5,792 nucleotides of DNA. Origin: Cyanobacteria bacterium UBA11153. Lineage in GTDB: Bacteria > Cyanobacteriota > Cyanobacteriia > Cyanobacteriales > Coleofasciculaceae. The stretch is taken from the NCBI GenBank assembly GCA_003511885.1, contig DOIX01000077.1:1-5792 (forward strand), written 5' to 3'. Shown piece after piece: positions 1 through 5,733 of this stretch; positions within the stretch are counted from its first letter, which is position 1, and each line of letters begins with the position of its first letter. The notes below the pieces were generated by a model. It was not told where the DNA came from. It saw only the letters and a list, made by a program, of their open reading frames with translations, and searched no databases. Position numbers and translations under genes: made by a program.

Positions 1-105
1 ACCGAGAATGAAACAGCCCTGGGAGGAAAGGGGGGAGGGGAAAATAATGTCGTAAAATAACAAACAACAAATAGAGAATAACAAACAACGAACGAAATTT
101 ACCTT
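1..105. other. Left-edge leader; no gene assigned
   Basis: This stretch has no complete gene. Two + frames are open from the edge: one ends in TAA at 58-60 and another in TAA at 53-55. Either could be the last 17-19 codons of an upstream gene, but neither tail is recognisable. Positions 21-40 are very G-rich (runs of 3, 2, 6 and 4 G). From about 60 the sequence turns into A/C-rich heptamer repeats, listed separately, which run almost to the Nudix start. No promoter with two convincing boxes was seen. Confidence 0.4.
60..94 (+). repeat. Degenerate heptamer array before the Nudix gene
   Basis: Five seven-base units stand in one register: ACAAACA, ACAAATA, GAGAATA, ACAAACA and ACGAACG. They match the ACMAAYA consensus found in four other spacers of this window. 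Eleven bases separate the array from the GTG start at 106. Heptanucleotide short tandemly repeated repetitive sequences (STRR) are known from filamentous cyanobacteria; membership of a named class is not claimed. Confidence 0.6.
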
Positions 106-528
106 GTGAGCTACCGAAATCCGGTTCCTACAGTTGATATCATTATTGAATTGATCGATCGCGCCCATCGACCAATTATTTTAATTGAACGTAAAAACCC
201 GCCCCTGGGTTGGGCAATTCCCGGTGGCTTTGTCGATTATGGCGAGTCGGTGGAAGCTGCCGCTGTCCGAGAAGCCCAAGAAGAGATTCGTTTACAGGTA
301 GAATTAATCGAACAGTTTCACGTTTATTCCGAGCCTCACCGAGATCCTCGCCAGCATACCCTCAGTGTAGTATTTTTAGCTACAGGTAAGGGCGAACCTC
401 AAGCTGCTGATGATGCGAAAAATTTGGGCATTTTTCACCCTTGGGAGATACCAGCAAATCTCTGCTTCGATCACGATCGCATTTTGCAGGATTACTTGCG
501 TTACCGACATTATGGCATTCGTCCTTAG
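106..528 (+). CDS. Nudix hydrolase (ADP-ribose pyrophosphatase-like)
   Basis: This 140-residue single-domain protein belongs to the Nudix superfamily, which cleaves nucleoside diphosphates linked to another moiety using a divalent metal. The Nudix box spans residues 41-63: G41, E47, then R55-E56 and the metal-binding pair E59-E60. The penultimate glycine of the consensus is arginine here (R62). A conserved stretch, GWAIPGGF, leads into the box, and the C-terminus ends in YRHYGIRP, which I recall from cyanobacterial homologues. The start is GTG; the frame is blocked upstream by TAA at 79-81 and no ATG lies between, and the N-terminus fits the family. No Shine-Dalgarno site is visible. A 97-bp spacer separates it from glcE on the same strand, so co-transcription is possible but unproven. 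The substrate (ADP-ribose, NADH or another) cannot be told from sequence. Confidence 0.9.
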   Translation: MSYRNPVPTVDIIIELIDRAHRPIILIERKNPPLGWAIPGGFVDYGESVEAAAVREAQEEIRLQVELIEQFHVYSEPHRDPRQHTLSVVFLATGKGEPQAADDAKNLGIFHPWEIPANLCFDHDRILQDYLRYRHYGIRP

Positions 529-561
529 ATGGGGAATGAGGAATGAGTTTTGATGGGAATA

Positions 562-624
562 AATAACGACAAATAACCAACAACTATCCACAAATAAAAA
601 ATAACCAACAACCAAGCACAAAAT
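562..624 (+). repeat. Degenerate heptamer array before glcE
   Basis: Nine seven-base units in constant register fill 562-624, including ACAAATA (569 and 590) and ACCAACA (576 and 604). The array ends one base before the glcE ATG. The stretch before it (531-551) holds two or three copies of a different unit of GRGGAAT type. The whole Nudix-glcE spacer (529-625) is therefore repeat-derived. No terminator or clear promoter was seen in it. Confidence 0.65.
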
Positions 625-625
625 A

Positions 626-1975
626 ATGAATGCGATCCCAGAAAAACTCGTCCCCATTGTTGGCGATTCTAGTATCTGCCATTGGGATGATTTAACACCA
701 GACTGGCAGGAACGGGTTGCTAGACCTTATGAGGTGGATTTATATCCCCAATATATTGTTTACCCCAATAGCGTCACTGAATTAACAGAGGTGATGAAGT
801 GTGCTTATCATAATTACTGGAATGTTCTGCCCTGTGGTAATGGTACCAAACTAGGTTGGGGAGCAGTAGGTAAACCAATTGATTTGGTTGTCAGCACCCA
901 GCGTTTAAATCAAGTCATCGAACATGCAGTGGGTGACTTGACAGTTACGGCACAAGCTGGTATTAAATTTACCGACTTACAAGAAATTCTCTTGAAAACT
1001 GGTCAATTTTTACCAATTGAACCCTGCCACAATGGTGAGGCGACTTTAGGGGGAATTGTGGCTACCGCCGATAGCGGTTCTTTGCGTCACCGTTATGGGG
1101 GAATTCGGGATATGCTATTGGGGATTTCCTTTGTTCGGAGTGATGGCACAATTGCCAAAGCTGGTGGCAGAGTGGTGAAAAATGTGGCAGGTTATGACTT
1201 GATGAAACTCTTTACAGGTTCCTACGGAACTTTGGGGATTCTGACAGAAGTGACTTTCCGATTGTATCCGGTACAGGAGGCATCGGGGACAGTGCTACTA
1301 ATGGGGAAAGCGGATGCGATCGCAACTGCTACAAAAATTTTACTCGCTTCTGCTCTCACCCCTACTGCTACAGATTTACTATCCACAGGATTGGTAACTA
1401 AACTGAATTTGGGCGAGGGGATGGGTTTAATGGTACGTTTTCAAAGTCTGTCGGAAAGCGTCCAACAACAATCCTCTAGATTGCTCGAAGTGGGGAAGGA
1501 GCTTGGGTTAACAAGTAATTTGTATAGCGACGGGGAAGATACCATTCTATGGGAATCATTACCAAAACAAATCTGGAAATCCCACATCCCACCGGAAATT
1601 AGTTGCAAAATAGGAGTATTACCTTCGACTGCTGTCCCCACTCTAACTTATTTTGATAAGTTAACTTTCGGGAGAGGATTAGCTTATATCCATGCGGGAA
1701 GTGGCTTAGGTAAATTCCGGCTTGAAACCGAAATAGCTACACCGGAAATGCTCCAGTATTTCCGCCGTCATTGTCAAGAACAAGGTGGCTTTTTGACTGT
1801 GTTAGATGCCCCAATTCCTCTAAAAAACTATGTAAGTGTTTGGGGATATAGCGGGACTGGTGCTAATAATATGCGCGAACTGAAGATGAGATTCGATTCC
1901 CGAAATATTCTCAGTCCAGAAAGGTTTGTCTGGGACGATCTACCAGACAAACGCCGACCCAAAAATGAGGAATAA
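626..1975 (+). CDS. glcE: Glycolate dehydrogenase FAD-binding subunit GlcE
   Basis: The product (449 residues) is a PCMH-type FAD-binding oxidoreductase of the GlcD/GlcE family. In E. coli GlcD, GlcE and GlcF form glycolate oxidase; in cyanobacteria the equivalent dehydrogenase oxidises photorespiratory glycolate (often also D-lactate) to the oxo-acid. Visible FAD-domain signatures are PCGNGTKLGWG (69-79), a GEATLGGIVAT segment (137-147) followed by RYGGIRD (156-162), and the diagnostic GGRVVKNVAGYD (180-191) with GSYGTLGILTEV (198-209). A C-terminal LKMRFDSRNILSPERF segment (419-434) matches the family's closing motif. It is longer than E. coli GlcE (about 350 residues), so some databases call such proteins GlcD-like; the Synechocystis homologue has been called GlcD2. 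The ATG sits one base after a heptamer array, with no Shine-Dalgarno site. glcF follows 15 bp downstream. No lineage-typical residue appears to be missing. Confidence 0.9.
   Translation: MNAIPEKLVPIVGDSSICHWDDLTPDWQERVARPYEVDLYPQYIVYPNSVTELTEVMKCAYHNYWNVLPCGNGTKLGWGAVGKPIDLVVSTQRLNQVIEHAVGDLTVTAQAGIKFTDLQEILLKTGQFLPIEPCHNGEATLGGIVATADSGSLRHRYGGIRDMLLGISFVRSDGTIAKAGGRVVKNVAGYDLMKLFTGSYGTLGILTEVTFRLYPVQEASGTVLLMGKADAIATATKILLASALTPTATDLLSTGLVTKLNLGEGMGLMVRFQSLSESVQQQSSRLLEVGKELGLTSNLYSDGEDTILWESLPKQIWKSHIPPEISCKIGVLPSTAVPTLTYFDKLTFGRGLAYIHAGSGLGKFRLETEIATPEMLQYFRRHCQEQGGFLTVLDAPIPLKNYVSVWGYSGTGANNMRELKMRFDSRNILSPERFVWDDLPDKRRPKNEE
1316..1323. repeat. HIP1 octamer GCGATCGC
   Basis: This is a perfect copy of the highly iterated palindrome HIP1, abundant in many cyanobacterial genomes. 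It lies inside glcE and is used here mainly as a taxonomic marker. Confidence 0.85.
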
Positions 1976-1990
1976 TCGTAATTAATAAAT

Positions 1991-3415
1991 ATGCCTAATT
2001 CATCTTTCATCGCCAATCTAAAATTACCATTTATTGGTTCAGGTTCCAAGAAAAGCAATACCTCAATTCCCGATCCAGAAGAACTGGAATCCACAGTTCC
2101 AATTCGTGGATTCGATCCTCATAAACCACCCCAACAAGAATTAATAGATGCTTGCGTCCATTGTGGATTTTGTCTCTCTACCTGCCCCAGTTATCGGGTA
2201 ATTGGCAAAGAAATGGATTCTCCCAGAGGTCGTATTTATTTAATGAATGGAATTAATAAAGGTGAAGCATCTTTTGCTGAAGCTACCATTCAACATTTTG
2301 ATTCCTGTTTGGGGTGTCTGGCTTGTGTAAGTACTTGTCCATCTGGAGTTCAATATGACAAGTTAATTTCCGCAACTCGCCATCAGGTACAGCGAAATCA
2401 ACCCCGTACTCCGGAAGAAAAAGGAATTCGCTGGCTGATTTTTAATTTATTCCCCTATCCGGAACGTTTGCGAGTTTTATTTATTCCTCTGTATTTCTAT
2501 CAGAAATTAGGCTTACAGAAAATGGTTCGACTGACAAAATTACTCCCCAAAGTCTCTCCACAGTTAGATGCAATGGAGTCAGTTTTACCGGAAATTACCA
2601 TTAATTCTTTTCAGGATAATTTTCTAGAAATTACTCCATCCCAAGGGAAAAAACGCTATCGAGTAGGAGTAATTTTAGGCTGCGTACAGCGATTATTTTT
2701 CTCCTCAGTAAATCAGGCGACAGTGCGAGTTTTAACCGCCAATGGTTGTGAAGTAGTCATCCCCAAAACTCAAGGTTGTTGTGCCGCCTTACCGGAGCAT
2801 CAGGGTGAAACGGCACAAGCCCAAACTTTAGCCAGACAAATGATAGATAGTTTTGCCGGAACAAATGTAGATGCGATTATTATTAATGCCGCAGGTTGCG
2901 GTCATACTTTAAAAGAATATGGACATATTTTAGCAGACGATCCAGAATATAGAGAAAAGGCCAAAGAATTTGCTAGTAAGGTGAAAGATATACAAGAATT
3001 TTTAGCGGAAGTGGGATTAACAGCCAAACTTTCTCCCATTACAGAGAAACCCTTAACCATAGTTTATCAAGATGCTTGTCACCTCATCCACGGACAAAGA
3101 ATTTCCCTACAACCCCGACAACTTTTGCAGCAAATTCCTAAAATAACATTACGGGAACCACTTGATGCTGCATTGTGTTGTGGCAGTGCCGGAGTTTATA
3201 ATATGCTGCAACCAGAAGTAGCCGAAGAATTGGGACAACAAAAAGTAGCTAATTTGCTCAATACTGGCGCAGAATTAATTGCCTCATCGAATCCAGGCTG
3301 CTCCCTCCAAATTAAGAAACATTTGGGCTTGGAGGGTAAGGAAATTCCCTTGCGACATCCGATAGAGTTATTGGATTATGCGATTCGCGGGATTCAGTTG
3401 CAGGATGAATTGTGA
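1991..3415 (+). CDS. glcF: Glycolate dehydrogenase iron-sulfur subunit GlcF
   Basis: The product (474 residues) is the electron-transfer subunit that pairs with the flavoprotein subunits of glycolate dehydrogenase and passes electrons towards quinone. Two [4Fe-4S] ferredoxin-type motifs are complete: C55-x2-C58-x2-C61-x3-C65-P and C106-x2-C109-x2-C112-x3-C116-P. Two CCG-type cysteine-rich domains follow: the first with G230-C231, C263-C264 and C303, the second with C363-H364, C396-C397-G398 and C437. The first CCG core reads CCA, so its glycine is replaced by A265. The protein is longer than E. coli GlcF (about 407 residues), partly because of roughly 45 residues before the first cluster, rich in Ser and Pro with no signal peptide. 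The start ATG lies 15 bp after the glcE stop with no Shine-Dalgarno site close to it; a GAGG is 20 bp upstream, inside glcE. glcEF is clearly an operon; glcD is not in the window. Confidence 0.92.
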   Translation: MPNSSFIANLKLPFIGSGSKKSNTSIPDPEELESTVPIRGFDPHKPPQQELIDACVHCGFCLSTCPSYRVIGKEMDSPRGRIYLMNGINKGEASFAEATIQHFDSCLGCLACVSTCPSGVQYDKLISATRHQVQRNQPRTPEEKGIRWLIFNLFPYPERLRVLFIPLYFYQKLGLQKMVRLTKLLPKVSPQLDAMESVLPEITINSFQDNFLEITPSQGKKRYRVGVILGCVQRLFFSSVNQATVRVLTANGCEVVIPKTQGCCAALPEHQGETAQAQTLARQMIDSFAGTNVDAIIINAAGCGHTLKEYGHILADDPEYREKAKEFASKVKDIQEFLAEVGLTAKLSPITEKPLTIVYQDACHLIHGQRISLQPRQLLQQIPKITLREPLDAALCCGSAGVYNMLQPEVAEELGQQKVANLLNTGAELIASSNPGCSLQIKKHLGLEGKEIPLRHPIELLDYAIRGIQLQDEL

Positions 3416-3418
3416 AGA

Positions 3419-3450
3419 CTCTATTTAATTAATGTCGATTTAAAATAGAG
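3419..3450 (+). terminator. AT-rich hairpin after glcF, possible terminator
   Basis: A perfect 8-bp inverted repeat, CTCTATTT (3419-3426) and AAATAGAG (3443-3450), begins 4 bp after the glcF stop with a 16-base loop. The stem is weak and no T-run follows, so it is not a classical intrinsic terminator. It could mark or protect the mRNA 3' end. Cyanobacterial terminators are often poorly recognisable, hence the low confidence. Confidence 0.3.
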
Positions 3451-3461
3451 ATGCTAACGGA

Positions 3462-3491
3462 GAGTCAATATTTGTTATCCTTGAATCAATA
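3462..3491 (+). promoter_or_regulatory. Direct repeat before the antitoxin, candidate operator
   Basis: GAGTCAATA (3462-3470) and GAATCAATA (3483-3491) are near-identical nonamers whose starts are 21 bp apart, about two helical turns. They end 14 bp before the antitoxin start. Type II toxin-antitoxin operons usually repress themselves through paired sites in this position. That these are such sites is inference. No clear -35/-10 pair was found beside them. Confidence 0.3.
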
Positions 3492-3505
3492 ATCGAGACA
3501 CGATA

Positions 3506-3745
3506 ATGAAAGCATACGAATTTTCCACCCACATTACTTCAGACGGTAAAATCGAACTACCAGAATACTTGAAACTTCTGACAAATACTTCAGAAATTCG
3601 TGTAATTCTTTTACTTAAAGAAGCCACAGATACAACTGACGACGAAGGTTTCTCAGTAGAAAGTTTTCGTACCTCTTGGCAACAAGCAATAACAGGGAAC
3701 ACTTTACCACTTTCTCAACTCTGGGAGGGGATTGAAGTTGACTGA
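3506..3745 (+). CDS. Putative antitoxin of a RelE/ParE-like module
   Basis: This small acidic protein has 79 residues. Residues 1-38 alternate short polar and hydrophobic segments, including SDGKIELPE (12-20) and IRVILLL (31-37), a pattern reminiscent of an AbrB-like beta-rich DNA-binding fold. Residues 41-47 form an acidic linker, and the tail FRTSWQQAITG...LSQLWEGIEVD (54-79) is the likely toxin-binding part. The antitoxin role rests mainly on context: its end overlaps the start of a RelE/ParE-like gene, the usual antitoxin-first order. The start is ATG with at best a weak GAG (3495-3497) as ribosome site. A near-repeated nonamer upstream may be its operator. I do not recognise a named family with certainty; a conserved cyanobacterial hypothetical protein is the cautious label. 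Confidence 0.7.
   Translation: MKAYEFSTHITSDGKIELPEYLKLLTNTSEIRVILLLKEATDTTDDEGFSVESFRTSWQQAITGNTLPLSQLWEGIEVD
3723..3730 (+). promoter_or_regulatory. Strong Shine-Dalgarno site of the toxin gene
   Basis: GGGAGGGG lies inside the last codons of the antitoxin gene and contains GGAGG at 3724-3728. Two in-frame TTG codons follow, at 3732 (3-base spacer) and 3738 (9-base spacer). The second spacing is the better one and decides the start chosen here. It is the only strong ribosome-binding site next to a favoured start in the window. Confidence 0.6.
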
Positions 3746-4088
3746 CTTACCCATAATTGAAATTCGAGTCACCCCAGAATTTCAAAGGAAACTTCGCACC
3801 CTCGCTAAAAAATATCGCCAAATTCAGACAGACATTCAACCGATTTTGGCACAACTGCAAGCAGGAGAGCAAGTGGGCGATAAACTGACTGGTATTGGTG
3901 CTGATGTCTTCAAGGCACGGGTGAGAAACAGTGATGCCAAACGGGGTAAAAGTGGCGGCTACCGATTGATTTACTGGATTCAGTTATCAACCTGCATTAT
4001 TTTGATTGATATTTACTCTAAATCTGAACAAGAGAAAATAGAAGTTGCCGAAATTCAACGCATCATTGCGGCTTTTGAAATAACCTAA
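3738..4088 (+). CDS. RelE/ParE-family toxin-like protein
   Basis: The product has 116 residues from TTG 3738, or 118 from TTG 3732. It resembles small RelE/HigB-like toxins, many of which are ribosome-dependent mRNA endonucleases, while ParE relatives attack gyrase; which applies is unknown. An N-terminal strand, IIEIRVTPEF (6-15), leads to a basic helical part (16-47). The core is KARVRNSD (59-66), a GKSGGYRLIYW segment (70-80) and LIDIYSKSEQEKI (89-101), matching the GGYR and IYxKxE pattern of the RelE-like group. Candidate functional residues are R61, R63, K71, R76, Y93 and K95. No ATG or GTG lies near the N-terminus; TTG is supported by the strong Shine-Dalgarno site. The 8-bp overlap with the antitoxin gene suggests translational coupling. 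The frame is intact, so the module may be active. Confidence 0.78.
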   Translation: MTDLPIIEIRVTPEFQRKLRTLAKKYRQIQTDIQPILAQLQAGEQVGDKLTGIGADVFKARVRNSDAKRGKSGGYRLIYWIQLSTCIILIDIYSKSEQEKIEVAEIQRIIAAFEIT

Positions 4089-4100
4089 ATAGGCTGTTGG

Positions 4101-4139
4101 GAGAATTATAGCAACCGCCAGGGCGGTTAAGACATTCTC
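4101..4139. repeat. Two-tier inverted repeat in the convergent spacer
   Basis: The outer arms are GAGAAT (4101-4106) and ATTCTC (4134-4139). The inner arms are AACCGCC (4113-4119) and GGCGGTT (4122-4128), separated by 6 and 5 unpaired bases. The inner stem, 6 bp with a CAGG loop, is GC-rich in an otherwise AT-rich spacer. Lying between two convergent genes, it could act as a bidirectional terminator, although no T-run follows. The sequence also recalls hairpins at the ends of cyanobacterial IS200/IS605-type elements, so it may be a transposon remnant. No transposase fragment is present. Confidence 0.45.
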
Positions 4140-4204
4140 AATTCCTCAAACCCTTAATTTGACAGGATTCTTCCCTAGCCCCTAGCCCCTAGTCCCTTGC
4201 TATA
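4107..4204. repeat. 8-bp inverted repeat enclosing the convergent spacer
   Basis: TATAGCAA at 4107-4114 recurs inverted as TTGCTATA at 4197-4204. The pair encloses 98 bp containing the inner hairpin and the CCCTAGC repeats. It could be the ends of a very small mobile or MITE-like relic, or chance; no flanking target-site duplication was found. Confidence 0.3.
4173..4200. repeat. CCCTAGC heptamer tandem repeat, four units
   Basis: Four contiguous seven-base units: CCCTAGC at 4173 and 4180, CCCTAGT at 4187 and CCCTTGC at 4194. The unit is unrelated to the ACMAAYA arrays elsewhere but shares their seven-base period, as expected of cyanobacterial STRR elements. It lies just past the stop of the - strand membrane-protein gene. 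Confidence 0.6.
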
Positions 4205-4223
4205 GCTCTAATCTCTCTTTTGC

Positions 4224-4646
4224 CTAAGTCTCTCTAACATAACAAACCCATTTCCATAAAGGGTGACTTTGCCCTTGCTGACATATCCGACAAACTTGTT
4301 GATGAAGGCGTTTTTCTTCATCGGCTGGCATTCCCCATAAAATATTGCGACTATGCCAAACTAAAACCGCAGCGGTAACGGCAACACAGATAGATAAACC
4401 TAAAAAGGGCAAACGGTTGAAGATAATACCATATCTGACTGCTGCCCAGGTAAAATGCGATCGCAATAGTGATATTTCATAACGCCATCCCCACAAACTT
4501 AATGGCGCAAGGGTTAACCACAAGATAGTTACGACTAACCATCTACCATAGACTGTTAGCTGATGTAATCTTTCTACTTGAGCTTTGAATATGGCATCTA
4601 ATTCTCCTGAATAAATTTCCGGGTTTGGGGTGTCGGGTATATTCAT
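4224..4646 (-). CDS. Conserved two-pass membrane protein, function unknown
   Basis: The protein has 140 residues from the ATG at 4646. A Pro-rich N-terminus (PDTPNPEIYSGELD, 4-17) precedes an amphipathic segment (18-34), a first membrane helix at about 36-54 and a second at about 78-98. A charged C-terminal tail carries three cysteines (C119, C122, C135). I do not recognise a named family; it looks like a conserved cyanobacterial hypothetical. A longer reading from GTG 4697 would add 17 residues, and a GGGAG lies 8 bases before that GTG. Most of the added residues are, however, translated heptamer repeat (a KTNHQQPATK tail), so the ATG is preferred. It has no Shine-Dalgarno site there, like its neighbours. 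It lies 121 bp downstream of secF on the same strand and could be co-transcribed. A link to protein export is possible but unsupported. Confidence 0.7.
   Translation of the reverse strand: MNIPDTPNPEIYSGELDAIFKAQVERLHQLTVYGRWLVVTILWLTLAPLSLWGWRYEISLLRSHFTWAAVRYGIIFNRLPFLGLSICVAVTAAVLVWHSRNILWGMPADEEKRLHQQVCRICQQGQSHPLWKWVCYVRET
4457..4464. repeat. HIP1 octamer GCGATCGC
   Basis: This is the second perfect HIP1 palindrome of the window, inside the membrane-protein gene. It supports a cyanobacterial origin. Confidence 0.85.
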
Positions 4647-4652
4647 TTTTGT

Positions 4653-4687
4653 TGCTGGTTGTTGGTGGTTGGTTTTTTGTTTCTTGC
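4653..4687 (-). repeat. Heptamer array before the membrane-protein gene
   Basis: Read on the - strand, the units nearest the gene are ACCAACC, ACCAACA and ACCAGCA, then ACAAAA directly before the ATG. More diverged units (ACAAAAA, GCAAGAA) lie further upstream. The layout closely mirrors the array before glcE, including the ACAAAA bases just before the start. Confidence 0.55.
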
Positions 4688-4738
4688 CATTCCCCACTTC
4701 CTAGTCTCCCTATTAATCATTCTCTTCATCCCCTTATC

Positions 4739-4766
4739 ATCAACAACAAATAACAAACAACCAACA
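4739..4766 (+). repeat. Heptamer array between secF and the membrane-protein gene
   Basis: Four units in register: ATCAACA, ACAAATA, ACAAACA and ACCAACA. The array runs to two bases from the secF stop codon. This copy has the A/C-rich strand on +, antisense to both flanking genes, unlike the start-proximal arrays. The rest of the spacer (4698-4738) is CT-rich with no recognised signal. Confidence 0.6.
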
Positions 4767-4767
4767 A

Positions 4768-5733
4768 CTAAGCTTCATCAGAAACTTGAGTATCTGTAGC
4801 CATAACAGCCTGTGTATTTCCACTCCTCTCTCGCCACCAAGCTAACAAAGTACTGGCGATGAAAATACTGGAATATGCACCTGCTGTAAAGCCCACAATT
4901 AAACAGAGGGCAAAATATTTGAGGGTTTCGCCTCCAAATAGAAAGATAGAGAATAATGTCAGTAATACGGTAAAAGTAGTATTGAGAGATCTTGTTAGTG
5001 TTTGATTAACTGCATCATCGACAACTCCATCTATGTGTTGATTTGGGTTAAGTTTAATTACTTCCCGTACTCGGTCGTAAATTACTACTGTATCGTTAAC
5101 AGAAAAACCAATAATTGTCAAGATTCCGACCACAAATAAACTATCAATTTCTACGCCTAGTACTAAACCCAAAATAGAGAAAAAGCCCATGGTAATTAAC
5201 ACATCATGGAATAGGGCAACAAAGGCGAAGAAAGCGTAGTCAAACTGAAAGCGGAAGGTTAAGTAACCAAGAATTCCCAGAAATGAGAGAATAATGGCGA
5301 TGATACCAGACTTAAATAACTGTTGTCCTAAAGTAGGTCCAACACTATCAATTTGGATTGATTTTTGATCGAATGCACCAATTTTTTCACTGAGAGCTGT
5401 TTCTAGTTTAGTACGATTTCCTTCATCTAATGTTTTAGTCCGAATTGTCAGGGATTGTTTTTGCTCTCCTAAAAGTTGAATGCTACTATTCCCTAACCCC
5501 TCACCATTCATGACATTCCTAACTACTTCGATATCGATAGGTTTGTCACAATTTCCTGGTTTGGTACAATCGAGGGCAAATTGTAGTCGTGTACCGCCAA
5601 CAAAGTCTAATCCTAGACGTAAGGGCGAACCCAATGTCGTGGTAGAAATAATCATGCTAATTATTCCTATCAGGATAATCCCACTGGAAATACTCCACCA
5701 AATCGATCTTTGTTTAATTACATTTAGTTTCAT
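4768..5733 (-). CDS. secF: Protein translocase subunit SecF
   Basis: SecF (321 residues) pairs with SecD in the inner membrane, and possibly the thylakoid membrane, to drive late steps of SecYEG-dependent export using the proton gradient. It is an RND-superfamily protein with six membrane helices: about 11-33, then 140-162, 165-191, 195-217, 250-268 and 271-298. The first periplasmic domain lies between helices 1 and 2 and begins with [12 protein letters not shown] (41-52), the D1-type signature. Conserved membrane motifs are [11 protein letters not shown] (175-185), [22 protein letters not shown] (203-224, with N213-D214) and [13 protein letters not shown] (249-261). Length is typical. C56 and C62 in the exported domain could form a disulfide. 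The ATG is preceded by repeats and no Shine-Dalgarno site. secD normally lies just upstream, so it is expected beyond the right edge, at least 59 bp away. The stop is TAG. Confidence 0.96.
   Translation of the reverse strand: MKLNVIKQRSIWWSISSGIILIGIISMIISTTTLGSPLRLGLDFVGGTRLQFALDCTKPGNCDKPIDIEVVRNVMNGEGLGNSSIQLLGEQKQSLTIRTKTLDEGNRTKLETALSEKIGAFDQKSIQIDSVGPTLGQQLFKSGIIAIILSFLGILGYLTFRFQFDYAFFAFVALFHDVLITMGFFSILGLVLGVEIDSLFVVGILTIIGFSVNDTVVIYDRVREVIKLNPNQHIDGVVDDAVNQTLTRSLNTTFTVLLTLFSIFLFGGETLKYFALCLIVGFTAGAYSSIFIASTLLAWWRERSGNTQAVMATDTQVSDEA

Noticed and set aside
21..40. Possible G-quadruplex in the left leader
   Set aside because: The G runs (3, 2, 6, 4) do not give four separated runs of three, so only a weak two-layer structure is possible.
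60..94. CRISPR-like or iteron-like array
   Set aside because: Units are seven bases, degenerate and directly contiguous with no spacers; they fit cyanobacterial STRR repeats, not CRISPR arrays or origin iterons.
550..580. Promoter before glcE starting at TTGATG (550-555)
   Set aside because: The hexamer at the expected -10 position matches poorly and lies in repeat sequence that would give chance matches.
376..657. Open frame on the - strand (also 380-583) over the Nudix 3' end
   Set aside because: It lies antisense to the conserved Nudix coding sequence and a repeat spacer, has no recognisable domain, and its hydrophobic look comes from reading A/C-rich repeats backwards.
1441..2094. Open frames on the - strand inside glcE and across the glcE-glcF junction
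   Set aside because: Both are fully antisense to strongly conserved protein sequence and encode low-complexity products without motifs.
3475..3702. Open frame on the - strand over the antitoxin gene
   Set aside because: The + strand frame is better supported by its overlap with the RelE-like gene; the antisense product shows no family features.
3732..3737. TTG at 3732 as toxin start
   Set aside because: It lies only 3 bases after the GGAGG core; TTG 3738, with a 9-base spacer, is favoured, though the earlier codon cannot be excluded.
4711..4743. Sigma-70-type promoter before the membrane-protein gene (TTGATG on the - strand, 4743-4738)
   Set aside because: No acceptable -10 box lies 16-18 bases downstream; the nearest AT-rich hexamer is about 21 bases away.
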